From positions 2,232,001-2,296,000 of the forward strand of contig NZ_CP036403.1 of the NCBI RefSeq assembly GCF_004322775.1: a DNA stretch of 64,000 nt, given 5' to 3'. Shown here piece after piece: positions 25,624 to 35,269 of the stretch. Origin of the DNA: Ornithinimicrobium sufpigmenti. Lineage in GTDB: Bacteria; Actinomycetota; Actinomycetes; Actinomycetales; Dermatophilaceae. How positions within the stretch are numbered: the stretch's first letter is position 1; the number at the start of each line of letters is the position of its first letter. A program made the translations under genes and the position numbers. The notes under the pieces were generated by a model that was given only the letters and a program-made list of their open reading frames with translations, was not told where the DNA came from and did not search any database.

Positions 25624-26517
25624 ATGCAGCTGGAGGTGGCCGTGGACGGTGCGGGGGTGACCGTGCCCGAGGTGGGGGATGGGATCGCCCGCGCGCTGTC
25701 ACCGTCGCGGGCCGCCGACTTCATGCAGTGCCCGCTGCTCTACCGCTTCCGGGTCGTCGACCAGCTGCCTGAGCCGGTCAGCCCCGCTGCGGCGCGGGGG
25801 ACTCTGGTGCACGCGGTGCTGGAGCGGCTCTTCGAGCTGCCGGCGCCGGAGCGCACCGTGGAGGCCGCGGTCGCGCTCGTCCCGGACGAGTGGGAGCGGC
25901 TGCTCGACCAGGCGCCGGAGTGGGCCGACCTGATCAGGAAGGACACGGTCGAGGCCGCGGACAGCCTGGTGCAGGACTGGTTCGAGCTGGAGGACCCGAC
26001 CCTGCTCGAGCCCGAGGAGACCGAGCTCTACGTGGAGGCCGACCTCGACGGTTTGATCATCCGCGGGGTCGTGGACCGGTTGGACGTGGCTGCCGACGGG
26101 CGGCTGCGGGTGGTGGACTACAAGACCGGGAGGGCACCGTCCGAGATGTTCGAGGGCCGGGCGCTGTTCCAACTGAAGTTCTACGCCCTGGCCCTGTGGC
26201 GCAGCCGGGGCGTCATGCCGTCCCGGCTGCAGCTGGTCTACCCGCGGGACAAGACCGTGCTGTGGATCGACCCGACCGAGCGCGAGCTGCTCGCGACGGA
26301 GCGCAAGGTGCGCGCGCTGTGGGACGCGATCGAGCTGGTCGCGACCACCGGCGACTGGCGGCCACGGACGAGCTGGGCCTGCCGCTGGTGCGCGCACCAG
26401 GCTGTGTGCCCGGCCTACGGCGGCACCCCTCCGCCGCTCCCGCCCGACGCGGCGACGCGCGCGCTGGACCCACGCGCAGCCGGGCGGGTCACGGCGTCCG
26501 AGGACGGCCCGCAGTAG
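25624..26517 (+). CDS. RecB-family PD-(D/E)XK exonuclease with probable 4Fe-4S cluster
   Basis: A 297-residue single-domain nuclease like M. tuberculosis Rv2119. The nuclease core shows GTLVHAVLERLF (motif I His), GVVDRLD and VVDYKTG (about residue 165; catalytic Asp and Lys). Cysteines at about 36, 253, 256 and 262 (CPLLYRF and CRWCAHQAVC) have the AddB/Cas4-like arrangement that holds an iron-sulphur cluster. No helicase domain is present. It is convergent with the PAC2 gene. The DNA repair pathway it serves is unknown. Confidence 0.92.
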   Translation: MQLEVAVDGAGVTVPEVGDGIARALSPSRAADFMQCPLLYRFRVVDQLPEPVSPAAARGTLVHAVLERLFELPAPERTVEAAVALVPDEWERLLDQAPEWADLIRKDTVEAADSLVQDWFELEDPTLLEPEETELYVEADLDGLIIRGVVDRLDVAADGRLRVVDYKTGRAPSEMFEGRALFQLKFYALALWRSRGVMPSRLQLVYPRDKTVLWIDPTERELLATERKVRALWDAIELVATTGDWRPRTSWACRWCAHQAVCPAYGGTPPPLPPDAATRALDPRAAGRVTASEDGPQ

Positions 26518-26562
26518 CGACGGCGCGGTTCACCGCCTTGCCGCGACCTAACTGCGGCGACC

Positions 26563-26611
26563 TACCTGCGGCGAACTACCCGCCTGCCCCGTCGTCCCGT
26601 CGCCGCAGGTA
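26563..26611. repeat. 12-bp inverted repeat at the end of the PAC2 gene
   Basis: TACCTGCGGCGA (26563-26574) and TCGCCGCAGGTA (26600-26611), spacer 25 bases, with an extra direct copy ACTGCGGCGA just before at 26551. It may act as the terminator between the convergent RecB and PAC2 genes. Confidence 0.5.
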
Positions 26612-27430
26612 CCGCTCGAACTCCCGGGCGATCGCGTCGCCGGACGCCTCCGGCAGGTCGGCGGTGTCCTGGGCCTCTTCGAGCTGCCGGACGTAGTCCG
26701 CGACCTCCTCGTCGGAGTCGGCGAGCTCGTCCACGCCGTGCTCCCACGCCTGCGCGGCCTCGCTGATCGCGGCGTCGTCCACCACGCAGTCCAGGATTTC
26801 CTCGAGCTGGCCGAGGAGGGCGAGCGAGGCCTTCGGCGACGGGGCGCCGCCGGCGTAGTGCGGCACAGCTGCCCAGCAGGACAGGGTGGGCAGGTGCTGC
26901 TGCCGGGCCTCGTCGGAGAGGACGCCGACGATCCCCGTGGGCCCCTCGTAGGAGCTGCGCTCGACGTCGTCGTTGCCCTCGAGCAGTCCTTCGTCCTCGG
27001 AGGTCAGCCCGACCGGGATGGGCCGGGTATGCGGTACGTCGGCGAGCAGGCCACCGAGGACGATGAGCAGCTGGGTGCCCTGGTCCAGGATGTAGGACAG
27101 CAGGTCGTTGGCGAAGGTCCGCCAGCGCACCGAGGGTTCGATTCCCAGGACGAGCAGGACGTCCCGCCCCACGGGGGTGTTGCGGGCGAGCAGGATGCGG
27201 GTGGTGGGCCAGCGGACGATCCGGCGGCCGTCGACGTTGGCCACCTGGGGCCGGTTGACCTGGAAGTCGTAGAAGTCCTCCGGGTCGATCGCTGCGACGA
27301 CCTCTGCGTCCCAGACCTCGGCGAGATGCTTGACGACGGCGGAGGCGCACTCCCCTGCGTCGTTCCACCCCTCGAAGGCGGCGATCACGATGGGGTCCCG
27401 CAGCTCGCCGATCTCCTGCAGCTCGATCAT
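26576..27430 (-). CDS. PAC2 (proteasome assembly chaperone) family protein
   Basis: A 284-residue cytoplasmic protein of the PAC2 family (M. tuberculosis Rv2125 type). The alpha/beta core is visible as PIVIAAFEGWNDAGECASAV and LLIVLGGLLADVPHTRP, and the acidic C-terminal part is helical. In eukaryotes PAC2 proteins help assemble proteasomes; the bacterial role is unestablished, but genes of this family recur near actinobacterial mpa. ATG at 27428-27430 with GGAGG five bases upstream is preferred to the GTG two codons earlier. Confidence 0.9.
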   Translation of the reverse strand: MIELQEIGELRDPIVIAAFEGWNDAGECASAVVKHLAEVWDAEVVAAIDPEDFYDFQVNRPQVANVDGRRIVRWPTTRILLARNTPVGRDVLLVLGIEPSVRWRTFANDLLSYILDQGTQLLIVLGGLLADVPHTRPIPVGLTSEDEGLLEGNDDVERSSYEGPTGIVGVLSDEARQQHLPTLSCWAAVPHYAGGAPSPKASLALLGQLEEILDCVVDDAAISEAAQAWEHGVDELADSDEEVADYVRQLEEAQDTADLPEASGDAIAREFERYLRRRDDGAGG

Positions 27431-27596
27431 CCGCACCTCCCTCAGGACCGGCCGGTGCCGGTGGGCACCACCCTACGTCCACCATCGGCGGAAGGCAGTG
27501 CATCACCGTTCACGGCGTCCACGCAGGTTCGTGCCCGGCGTCTCCGGAGGTGCGCGACCCGATCGCGGCTGCTCCGGAGGGTTGCGCCGCTGCACC

Positions 27597-27602
27597 TAGA
27601 GT
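27597..27602 (+). promoter_or_regulatory. -10 box of leaderless HAD-hydrolase promoter
   Basis: TAGAGT, 6 bases before the GTG at 27609. Confidence 0.5.
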
Positions 27603-27608
27603 GGTCGT

Positions 27609-28325
27609 GTGACCCGTGCCCGCTCCTCGACTCCTGCCGCTCACCTCCCGCCTGACCGTCTGCCGGCGGCGGTGCTGTGGGACATGGACGGGACCCTGGT
27701 CGACACCGAGCCCTACTGGATCGCCGAGGAGTATGCGCTGGTCGAGGCGGCAGGCGGGGTGTGGACGGACGAGGACGCCCACGACCTGGTCGGCCAGGAC
27801 CTGCGGGTCTCGGCGCGGATGATCCTCGACCGCACGCCGGTGACCGGGACGGTCGACGAGGTCGTCCACGCGCTGCTCGCCGGCGTGGTGCGACGGACCA
27901 GGCAGCACATGCCCTGGCGACCAGGGGCGCGGGAGCTGCTGACCGAGCTGAGCGAGGCGGAGGTGCCCTCAGCGCTGGTGACCATGTCGTGGGCGCCTCT
28001 GGCGGAGGTGCTCGTCGAGCACCTGCCCGAGGGCACGTTCACCGCTGTCATCACCGGGGACCAGGTGGCGCGGGGCAAGCCGTACCCGGACCCCTACCTC
28101 GAGGCCGCCGCCCGTCTCGGCGTGGATCCCGCTGACTGCGTGGCAGTGGAGGACTCGCCCACGGGGGCTGCGTCCGCGACGGCGGCCGGTGTCCCGACGC
28201 TCGTCGTCCCGCACACGGTCCAGGTGCCGCAGATGCCGCGAGCACGTCAGCTCGAGAGCCTGGAAGGGGTCCAGGCCCGGGACCTCGTCCGGCTGGCGAC
28301 CGAGCAGCTCTCCGTCAGAGGCTGA
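27609..28325 (+). CDS. HAD-superfamily hydrolase (beta-phosphoglucomutase-like)
   Basis: A 238-residue haloacid dehalogenase-like phosphatase or phosphomutase. Motif I is DMDGTLVD with nucleophile Asp25 and acid/base Asp27; motif II is the Ser/Thr of LVTMSW; motif III Lys is in GKPYPDPYL; motif IV is [13 protein letters not shown]. The helical cap between 40 and 110 puts it in subfamily I. The substrate cannot be told. The 3' end overlaps the convergent mshC gene by 11 bases. Confidence 0.93.
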   Translation: MTRARSSTPAAHLPPDRLPAAVLWDMDGTLVDTEPYWIAEEYALVEAAGGVWTDEDAHDLVGQDLRVSARMILDRTPVTGTVDEVVHALLAGVVRRTRQHMPWRPGARELLTELSEAEVPSALVTMSWAPLAEVLVEHLPEGTFTAVITGDQVARGKPYPDPYLEAAARLGVDPADCVAVEDSPTGAASATAAGVPTLVVPHTVQVPQMPRARQLESLEGVQARDLVRLATEQLSVRG

Positions 28326-29598
28326 CGCCGAGCAGCGCGTCGACCGCCACCTGCACCAGGCCGGTTCCGCGCCCGTCCGCTTCCTGGGCCCAGCGGTCCA
28401 CCGCCACCAGGGCGCCGGGGGCGTCCAGGTCACCGGCCAGCCGCTCGCGCATCCGCACCACCGTCTCCAGCTCCAGCCCCAGGTCCGGCGGTTCCGAGAT
28501 GGCAGGTGAGGTCGGATGAGCAGCAGCAGCACGCCATACCCGGAGGCGCTCCTCTGCGCGGGCCAGCAGGTCGTCGGTCCAGTCCCAGGGGGTGCGGTAG
28601 TGGCGGTCGAGGAGCGCCAGCCGGATCGCCATGGGGTCGACCCCTTCCCGGCGCAACCTTGAGACGAGCACCAGGTTGCCCTTGGACTTGCTCATCTTCT
28701 CGCCGTCCAGGCCGACCATGGCCTGGTGCACGTAGGCCCTGGCGAAGCTACCCCGGCCATGGATCGCGTCCGCCTGCACCGCGCTCATCTCGTGGTGCGG
28801 GAAGATCAGGTCGGTCCCGCCGCCCTGGACGTCGAAGTCCCGCCCGAGGTAGCGCAGCGCGATCGTCGAACACTCGATGTGCCATCCGGGACGGCCGCGC
28901 CCCAGGCTGCCGCCCTCCCAGTGCGGCTCGCCCTCCCGCCCCGCGCGCCAGAGCAGCGGGTCCAACGGCTGCCGCTTCCCGGCGCGGTCGGGGTCGCCGC
29001 CGCGCTCGCCGAAGACCTCCATCATCTCCTCGCGGGTCCAGCCCGAGACGTCGCCGAAGGTGGGTTGGCTGGCCAGGTCGAGGTAGAGGTCGACGCGGGC
29101 GGCCCCCTCCACCGTCGCCTCGGTGTCCGGCACGTCGACCGGGTATGCCGCGCCCGCTGCTACCAGCTGCTCCACCGCGCTCACGTCGTCCGGGATGCCC
29201 TCGACGGCACCGACGTAGTGGGCCGGCGGCAGGACCCGTAGCGCCTCCATGTCGCGGAAGAACAGCTCGATCTCCTGCTGCGCCAGGTCCTCCCAGTGGA
29301 CTCCGTCGCGCGCCGCCCGCTCGAGCAGCGGCTCGTCGATGTCGGTGACGTTCTGGACGTAGACGACCTCACGGCCCGTGTCGCGCCAGACCCGCTGGAG
29401 CAGGTCGAAGGTGACGTAGGTCGCGGCGTGCCCCATGTGCGTCGCGTCGTACGGGGTGATCCCGCAGACGTACAGCCGCGCCTCGTCGCCCTCCCCGACC
29501 GGGACCGTCTCGCCGCGTGCGGTGTCGTGCACCTGGACCGCCGTGCCGGGATGCGCGACGGGGAGCGACGGGACCTCGGTAGACGACCATTTCTTCAC
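28315..29598 (-). CDS. mshC: Mycothiol ligase MshC (cysteine--GlcN-Ins ligase)
   Basis: ATP-dependent ligase joining cysteine to glucosaminyl-inositol in mycothiol biosynthesis, paralogous to cysteinyl-tRNA synthetase. The 427-residue protein has zinc ligand Cys45 in [15 protein letters not shown] (which includes the HIGH-like ATHMGH), WHIECS and FPHHEMS for cysteine binding, and KMSKSKGN near residue 300. The GTG at 29596-29598 aligns the start ([11 protein letters not shown]) with known MshC proteins and has a TAGGCT box 7 bases upstream. It shows that the host makes mycothiol. Confidence 0.97.
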   Translation of the reverse strand: MKKWSSTEVPSLPVAHPGTAVQVHDTARGETVPVGEGDEARLYVCGITPYDATHMGHAATYVTFDLLQRVWRDTGREVVYVQNVTDIDEPLLERAARDGVHWEDLAQQEIELFFRDMEALRVLPPAHYVGAVEGIPDDVSAVEQLVAAGAAYPVDVPDTEATVEGAARVDLYLDLASQPTFGDVSGWTREEMMEVFGERGGDPDRAGKRQPLDPLLWRAGREGEPHWEGGSLGRGRPGWHIECSTIALRYLGRDFDVQGGGTDLIFPHHEMSAVQADAIHGRGSFARAYVHQAMVGLDGEKMSKSKGNLVLVSRLRREGVDPMAIRLALLDRHYRTPWDWTDDLLARAEERLRVWRAAAAHPTSPAISEPPDLGLELETVVRMRERLAGDLDAPGALVAVDRWAQEADGRGTGLVQVAVDALLGVSL

Positions 29599-29605
29599 AG
29601 CCGGG

Positions 29606-29611
29606 AGCCTA
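29606..29611 (-). promoter_or_regulatory. -10 box of leaderless mshC promoter
   Basis: TAGGCT on the minus strand, 7 bases before the GTG start codon. Confidence 0.55.
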
Positions 29612-29645
29612 GTTCGTCCCGGTGGGCGCAACCCAACGGGCTGGC

Positions 29646-31772
29646 CTAGAACGGTGGTGGGTCGTCACGTTCAATGTCCCACGTGGTGTCCGAACGGCGG
29701 TCCTGCCGGGCGGGTCGGTCGCGGTCGGCCGAGCCGTCAGCCCTGTCTGCGCTGGGATCGCTGTCAGCCCCGTCAGCGTTGTCAGCGCTTTCACTGGGGG
29801 TGAGACCGAGGATCTGCTCGGGGGTGGGGTGGCCAACGGGTGGGCCCGGCCGTTGCTGGGTGCTGTCCTTCCGGGCGTGGGTGACGCAGAACCAGCCGCT
29901 CGTGGGGCCACCGTCGGCGGCTTCGGGTAGGTCGTCCTCGTCCTCGAGGAAGGCTCCGGGGCCGCGGTGGACGATGGCGGCGTAGAGCGCTTGAGCTGCC
30001 CGGAGCCGGACTGAGTCCTTCAGGTGCTCCTCGTGGCCGGGGAGCCCGGTCGTGGCCGGTGCGGAGTCGAGAGCGGCCTGCCGGTAGATCGCCCGGGCCA
30101 GCTCGACGAACTCGGAGCGGCCCCACTGCTCCACCTGCTCCTCCCCCGTCGGTGGAGGCAGGACGGCGCGCACCGAGCCCTCGTGGACGTCTGCGGAAGG
30201 CTCACCGGGATCCGGCGAGCCGGGTCTGATCTGGTCCAGGTACTGGCGGTAGTCGTGCTCGCGGGTAGTGATGGTGCTGGCCAGCAGCGTGGTCCAGGTC
30301 AGGTCGCGGCGTGCGTTGATCGTGACGGCACAGCGCTGCTTGGTCTTGTGCTGATGCCATTCCTTGACGGCGGCGGCCAAGTTCAGCTCACTGGTGGGGC
30401 CACCACCGGGTTCACCGGTCCAGGGGATGACGTGGTCCAGCTCGCAGGCCGAGGCGGGTGCTCGTCCGCTCGGGGTGCGGGAGTACAGGTCGGCCGCGAT
30501 GACCTGGCGGCGCATGTCCGCATCGGGACGGTAGGCCGCGATCGTGCGCTCCCGCAACCGCCCGTCCGCCGGGTCCATCAACAACCGGGTCAGGGTCGTG
30601 CCGGGCCGCAGCACCAGCTCACGGGCATGACCGGGGGTGATGAACGTCCCCAGCCGGCCCAGGATCTCCCCCACCCCACCACTCGACCTGTCACGCGAGC
30701 GCGTCCTCCCCGCCGGCCCTCGCTCGTCCGGGTCGGCAGGTTCCGGCGGCGTGCTCTCGCCGGGGTCGGGATCACCGGGCTGGTCCGCGGTCGAGTAGGT
30801 GTGGCCGCAGTGGGGACAGGTGGGCGTGGCGGTCAAGGAGTCCCAACCGATGACGACCTGGACCTGGACCTGGGGTTGACCGGTCAGGACCCGGGCCAGG
30901 TGTTCCAGGTCGCCCGGGGTGAGGTCATCGACATCCTTGTCCAGAGCAGGGATCGTGCCGTGCACCAGCAGCGCGGCGCACACGTCGGCCCGCAGCTGGT
31001 CCAGGGTGCGTTCGTCCCCTCCAGCACGCAGCAGCCGCGCGACTCGTTCGATACGGGTGTGGATCGCGCACATCGCGACCAGATCGGTGTGCAGCACCAA
31101 CGTGCCGGTGCCGTCATCATGTCCGGTAATGGTGACCTTGCGAGACCGGTAGGCCGCTCGACGCCGGGCCCGTTCGGCCTCTACGTCCTGCCCCTCGGCC
31201 CGGGTCGCCTCCCGCTCCAGCGCCGCGCGGTACTGGGTGTGGTCCCAGCCCTCCTCCCGCAGCCCGCCCTCAGGATCCAGCCGCTCGTTGGCCACCTCGT
31301 CCGGGTCGGTCCCGAACAACCGGATAGCGACCAGCTGTGCTGCTTCCGGGTCCAGCCGTGCGCAGCGCATCCAGAACAGCCGCACCTGCCACCACGTGGT
31401 CCAGGCCCCGTCCAGAGCGTTGATCACCAGAGCCGGGATTATTCCGGGTGCGCACGCGACGCCGACGAGCTGACGAGCCTCCTCCCGGCTGTACCGACCA
31501 CCGACGACCAGCTCAGCGATCGCCATGGCCTTGGCCTCGGTCCGGAGCTTGGCCCGCTGCGCCGCGGTCAGCTCCTCGACCGACACATACCCCTTCAGGG
31601 TCAGCAGCTCGTCGGCCGCCGCGGCGACCGTCACCTTCGCCGCCTCGAGCAGCCGGGCCTCGATCCCGCCCCGGGCCGCGGTCAACGTGCGGACCGCCAA
31701 CATCACGGGCGCCACCGCAGAGTCATCCTTGACCGGGCCCCCACCGTCCGTGTCGCTCGTCGATACGGCCAT
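29646..31772 (-). CDS. DUF222 / HNH endonuclease domain protein (13E12 repeat family)
   Basis: A 708-residue protein with an N-terminal helical DUF222 region (about 30-330) and a C-terminal HNH nuclease motif: CELDHVIPW, then [16 protein letters not shown] degenerate zinc pair CPHCGH lies midway. A Ser/Asp/Ala-rich tail ([14 protein letters not shown]) ends it. Such genes are multicopy in actinobacteria and relate to the REP13E12 elements of M. tuberculosis. ATG at 31770-31772 has GGGGAGG six bases ahead. It sits between mshC and the SCO1664/DUF3090 pair, genes closely linked elsewhere, so it is likely an insertion. No flanking inverted repeats were found. Confidence 0.92.
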   Translation of the reverse strand: MAVSTSDTDGGGPVKDDSAVAPVMLAVRTLTAARGGIEARLLEAAKVTVAAAADELLTLKGYVSVEELTAAQRAKLRTEAKAMAIAELVVGGRYSREEARQLVGVACAPGIIPALVINALDGAWTTWWQVRLFWMRCARLDPEAAQLVAIRLFGTDPDEVANERLDPEGGLREEGWDHTQYRAALEREATRAEGQDVEAERARRRAAYRSRKVTITGHDDGTGTLVLHTDLVAMCAIHTRIERVARLLRAGGDERTLDQLRADVCAALLVHGTIPALDKDVDDLTPGDLEHLARVLTGQPQVQVQVVIGWDSLTATPTCPHCGHTYSTADQPGDPDPGESTPPEPADPDERGPAGRTRSRDRSSGGVGEILGRLGTFITPGHARELVLRPGTTLTRLLMDPADGRLRERTIAAYRPDADMRRQVIAADLYSRTPSGRAPASACELDHVIPWTGEPGGGPTSELNLAAAVKEWHQHKTKQRCAVTINARRDLTWTTLLASTITTREHDYRQYLDQIRPGSPDPGEPSADVHEGSVRAVLPPPTGEEQVEQWGRSEFVELARAIYRQAALDSAPATTGLPGHEEHLKDSVRLRAAQALYAAIVHRGPGAFLEDEDDLPEAADGGPTSGWFCVTHARKDSTQQRPGPPVGHPTPEQILGLTPSESADNADGADSDPSADRADGSADRDRPARQDRRSDTTWDIERDDPPPF

Positions 31773-31968
31773 CACACACCTCCCCTGGCAGCCACTCGTC
31801 GCTGAACCAACTACCCCCAGGGTAGAACGGACGTACGACATACCTCAGAGGGCAAGGCACATCTGTGGATCACCAGGCGGTTCGTTCGCCCCTGTGGAGG
31901 CAGGCCGAGAGGCCACGGGGATTCCGACTTACTCACGTGGCACCCGACGCGACAGCGTCAGCGTTACC

Positions 31969-32832
31969 TCACCACAAGGGCCACGGGAGGGGATAGCGGT
32001 CTCCTGGCGGGTCAGGGAAGGCACTGCTCTCCAGGAGGGCCATGCCCCGTGCCCGCAGCGCCTCGACCTCCGGAACTGACAACATCTTTGCCAGATCAGT
32101 CCCCAGCTCGCTGTCCAGCGCCTCGAGCAGCGCAGCCACAGCGCGCAGCTCGTCGGGCGCCAGCGGCTTGCCAGCCCACCCCCACAGCACCGTGCGCAGC
32201 TTGTCCTCCACGTGCAGGGACAAGCCATGGTCGAAGCCGCGCAACCGGGCCCGCGGGTCCAGCGTCAGGTGAGCGGCCTTGCGGTCGGCGTTGTTGAGCA
32301 GGGCGTCCAGGACAGCCATCTGACGAAGTCGCGGGTCATCGGCGTGCGCGACCACCACCTCGTGTCCTTCCTCGTCAGACCCTGAGACCACCGGCAGCCA
32401 CCCCGGCCCGAGGTCGGCCGGCGCGAGCACCTCCACCAGCCCGGCAGAGGGGTCCGCCAGGCGCTCCGGCTCCTGGTCGACCCACCACTGCAACGAACCC
32501 TCCCCCAAGGGCCCGTCCCTCAGCACTGTCGGAGGCACGATCTCGAAGCCGCCCGCGCGCGAGGCGAGGTACGCCGCCACCTCCCGGGCCGCCAGCGTCC
32601 CGACCGGGAAGTCCCGCAGGGGTCGCTCTCCCCGAACCGGCTTGTAGACGGCGCGGTGACCGGTTGTGGCACCGGAGGCGTCCGTGAGATCGACGAGGAG
32701 GGTCAGGTTCGAGGCCTGGGTGAGCACCCCGACCGGCTCGATCGTCGCCGTGCGGAGGAGGTCCAGGGCCTCCTCGTCCGAGACGTCCTCGATGACCGGC
32801 CGGTCCACGGCCGGCTCGTCCTCGACCGGCAC
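31969..32832 (-). CDS. SCO1664 family protein (PI3/4-kinase-like)
   Basis: A 287-residue protein of the SCO1664 family (M. tuberculosis Rv2133c type), with a distant phosphatidylinositol-kinase-like fold: GHRAVYKPVRGERPL contains the ATP-binding Lys, MAVLDALLNNADRKAAHL the catalytic-loop Asn/Asp and LRGFDHGLSLH the metal-binding Asp. No membrane segment. The GTG at 32830-32832 is 4 bases after the DUF3090 stop, suggesting coupling. The substrate is unknown. Confidence 0.88.
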   Translation of the reverse strand: MPVEDEPAVDRPVIEDVSDEEALDLLRTATIEPVGVLTQASNLTLLVDLTDASGATTGHRAVYKPVRGERPLRDFPVGTLAAREVAAYLASRAGGFEIVPPTVLRDGPLGEGSLQWWVDQEPERLADPSAGLVEVLAPADLGPGWLPVVSGSDEEGHEVVVAHADDPRLRQMAVLDALLNNADRKAAHLTLDPRARLRGFDHGLSLHVEDKLRTVLWGWAGKPLAPDELRAVAALLEALDSELGTDLAKMLSVPEVEALRARGMALLESSAFPDPPGDRYPLPWPLW

Positions 32833-32836
32833 GTCG

Positions 32837-33394
32837 TCAGCGACGGTAGCCGTTGGCGCGCGGGCAGATGTGACCGCGCGGGTCCAGCGGCTGGCCGCAG
32901 AAGGGGCAGCTCGGACGCCCGCCCTCGATGGACTTGGCGCACCGCTGAGCAAAGGCGCGCGCGGCGGCGGGAGTGAGGACGACCCGCACCGACTGCGGCG
33001 GCAGCACGCCCCAGGGCGGCTCCGTGTCGCCCTCCGCCTCCAGCTCGGCCAGCTCCTCGGGTGCCGGCCGGTCGTGCGCCTCCAGCACCACCCGGCGGAC
33101 CTCGTCGTCCCAGGCCACGGACAGCCTCTGGACCCGGAAGTCGTCGTCGAACGGGGTGTCCAGCGGCGCATTGTCCAGGAACGGCTCGGCCGCCTCGGGG
33201 CTGCCTTCCGGTCCTGCCACCTGGTCCAGCATCTCCACCAGCGATTCACCGAGCAGGCGGACCTGCTCCTTCTCCAGGGAGACGGTCACCACCCGGCCGT
33301 CGGCGCTGGCCTGCAGGAAGAAGGTCCGCTCACCGGGCGGTCCGACGCTCCCGGCGACGAAGCGGTCCGGCGGGTCGAAGACGTGCGGGGACAT
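32837..33394 (-). CDS. DUF3090 family protein
   Basis: A 185-residue actinobacterial protein of unknown function (Rv2134c type). The start MSPHVFDPPDRFVAGSVG is characteristic. The C-terminal CPFCGQPLDPRGHICPR contains a likely zinc site (Cys, Cys, His, Cys). ATG at 33392-33394 follows TAGGCT by 6 bases. It forms a conserved unit with the SCO1664 gene downstream and the histidine phosphatase upstream. Confidence 0.93.
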   Translation of the reverse strand: MSPHVFDPPDRFVAGSVGPPGERTFFLQASADGRVVTVSLEKEQVRLLGESLVEMLDQVAGPEGSPEAAEPFLDNAPLDTPFDDDFRVQRLSVAWDDEVRRVVLEAHDRPAPEELAELEAEGDTEPPWGVLPPQSVRVVLTPAAARAFAQRCAKSIEGGRPSCPFCGQPLDPRGHICPRANGYRR

Positions 33395-33400
33395 GCCGTC

Positions 33401-33406
33401 AGCCTA
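33401..33406 (-). promoter_or_regulatory. -10 box of leaderless DUF3090 promoter
   Basis: TAGGCT on the minus strand, 6 bases before the ATG. Confidence 0.5.
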
Positions 33407-33422
33407 CGTCGCCCGCGGACCG

Positions 33423-34223
33423 CTATACGGACTCCTCGCCGGAGGCTTCGGTCTTCGACCCGCCGTGATCTTCCGCCGGTTCCTCCTCACGACCCGAACC
33501 GCTACCGGCCCCGCCGCCCACCTCTGCGTCACCGCTGGCTCCGGCCGCCACGATCCGCGCGACCAGACCTGACAGGTCCACCGGGTCGTGGCCTGTGTCG
33601 TTCATCCTCAGCACGAACGGCCGCGCACCCGTCCGGTGCACGATGCTCAGCGACGCTGGGTCGACCACGATGCGCTGGAAGTCGTCCAGGGACGTGGCGA
33701 GGGTGTGGGCGAGCAGCGCCTTGATCACGTCGCCGTGGCTCACCGCGACCCAGACCGCGCCGGGCCCGTGCTCGTCCTCCAGCCGGGCGTCCCACTCCTC
33801 CAGCGCAGCGATCGCACGGGCCTGCATGTCGGCCATCGCCTCGTGCTCGAACTCCTCGTGCTCGGGGAAGGTCACCCGGGACGGCTCGTCCTGGACCTGC
33901 CGCCACAGGGGGTCCTTGGCCAGCTCGGCGAGAGGACGACCGGTCCACGCGCCGTACCTGGCCTCCCCCAGCCGCTCCTCGGTATGCCGTGCCACCACCC
34001 GGTCGGCAGGCTGGGCCGCCACGACGGCAGCAGCCGTCTCTGCGCAGCGCTGCAGCGGGCTGGAGACCACCGCGGCCAGGGCGGTCGGGGCGAGCCGCTC
34101 GCCCACGCGCCGAGCCTGCTCCAGGCCCGCCTCGTCCAGACCCACGCCCGGGGTCCAGCCGGCCAGCGTGCCGTCGGCGTTGGCCCGGGTCCGGCCGTGC
34201 CGGAGCAGGATGCAGATCGCCAT
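33423..34223 (-). CDS. Histidine phosphatase family protein (phosphoglycerate-mutase-like)
   Basis: A 266-residue branch 1 histidine phosphatase. The phospho-accepting His9 is in LLRHGRTRAN; second-pocket residues include VSSPLQRCAETA and the late VSHGDVIKALL. The C-terminal 40 residues are a Gly/Glu/Ser-rich tail. ATG 34221-34223 shares one base with the LLM stop (TGATG). The string A-R-H-T-E at about residue 78 is encoded by the dispersed oligomer. Substrate unknown; homologues sit beside DUF3090 in other actinobacteria. Confidence 0.93.
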   Translation of the reverse strand: MAICILLRHGRTRANADGTLAGWTPGVGLDEAGLEQARRVGERLAPTALAAVVSSPLQRCAETAAAVVAAQPADRVVARHTEERLGEARYGAWTGRPLAELAKDPLWRQVQDEPSRVTFPEHEEFEHEAMADMQARAIAALEEWDARLEDEHGPGAVWVAVSHGDVIKALLAHTLATSLDDFQRIVVDPASLSIVHRTGARPFVLRMNDTGHDPVDLSGLVARIVAAGASGDAEVGGGAGSGSGREEEPAEDHGGSKTEASGEESV

Positions 34224-35266
34224 CAGTCGTCGAGCCGCCGGTGCGCCTCGACGGCGGCCTCCAGGCCGGCCATCCGCGCGTCCAGGTCGGCGCCCCACGG
34301 GGAGACGGTGAGGGTGGTGAGGCCGGCGTCGCGGTAGCGACGCATGCCGGCGGCGATCCGGTCGACGTCGCCGAGCAGGCTGGTGTCGTCGATGAACTGG
34401 GGTGGCAGGGCGGCGGCGGCCTCGGCATACCGGCGCTCCAGGTAGAGCTCCTGCACCCGCGTCGCCTCCTCCTCATAGCCCATCCGGCAGGCCAGCTGGT
34501 TGTAGAAGTTGTGCTCCCGGCTGCCCATGCCCCCGACGTAGAGGGCCGGGTAGGGGCTCACCGCGCGCGCACAGGCCTCCACGTCCTCGCCGACGGCCAG
34601 GGCCACCACCGCATCCCGCTCGAAGGGCCGGGCCGGCGGGGTATGCCGTGCCGCCAGTCCCGCGTCCAGGTGCGCCTTCTGCTCGGGGAAGAAGCCAGGC
34701 GCGACGAAGACGCCGAGCCAGCCGTCGGCGATCTCCCCGGCCAGCTCGAGGTTCTTCGGGCCCACCGCGGCCAGGTAGATGGGCACGTCGGCGCGGTGGG
34801 TGTGGGTCAGGCGGAGGGCCTTGCCGGGCCCGTCCGGCAGGGGCAGGGTGAAGAACTCACCGTCGTGCGTGAGCGACTTCCGCGCGAGCGCGGTGCGGAC
34901 GATCTGGGCGTACTCGCGGGTGCGGGCCAGCGGCTTGCCGAACCGGACCCCGTGCCACCCCTCGGACACCTGCGGGCCGCTGACCCCGAGGCCGAGGCGG
35001 AAGCGGCCACCGGAGAGGCTGTCCAGGCTGACCGCGGCCATGGCGGTCGCGGCCGGGGAGCGAGCGGGGATCTGCAGCACGCCGGCGCCGATCTCGATGC
35101 GCTCGGTCTGCGCGGCGAGGTAGGCCAGGATGCTCACCGCGTCCGGCCCGTACGCCTCCGCGACCCAGACGACGTCGACGCCGAGCTGGTCGGCGCGCCG
35201 GACCAGCTCGAGGTTCTCCTCGTCCCTGCCCTGACCCCAGAAACCGCAGCTCAGCCCTAGCCGCAC
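34223..35266 (-). CDS. LLM-class (luciferase-like) F420-dependent oxidoreductase
   Basis: A 347-residue TIM-barrel flavin or deazaflavin oxidoreductase. The N-terminal GLSCGFWGQG and VVWVAEAYGPDAVSILAYLAAQTERIEIGAGV are typical of the family, and VSGPQVSEGWHGVRFGKPLARTREY follows the pattern of F420 enzymes. GTG at 35264-35266, 3 bases after the preceding stop. F420 rather than FMN is inferred from the host lineage. A-R-H-T-P near residue 207 comes from the dispersed oligomer. Confidence 0.92.
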   Translation of the reverse strand: MRLGLSCGFWGQGRDEENLELVRRADQLGVDVVWVAEAYGPDAVSILAYLAAQTERIEIGAGVLQIPARSPAATAMAAVSLDSLSGGRFRLGLGVSGPQVSEGWHGVRFGKPLARTREYAQIVRTALARKSLTHDGEFFTLPLPDGPGKALRLTHTHRADVPIYLAAVGPKNLELAGEIADGWLGVFVAPGFFPEQKAHLDAGLAARHTPPARPFERDAVVALAVGEDVEACARAVSPYPALYVGGMGSREHNFYNQLACRMGYEEEATRVQELYLERRYAEAAAALPPQFIDDTSLLGDVDRIAAGMRRYRDAGLTTLTVSPWGADLDARMAGLEAAVEAHRRLDD

Positions 35267-35269
35267 AGG

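Noticed and set aside
29646..31772. A complete insertion sequence around the HNH gene
   Set aside because: No terminal inverted repeats or target duplications could be found by eye on either side.
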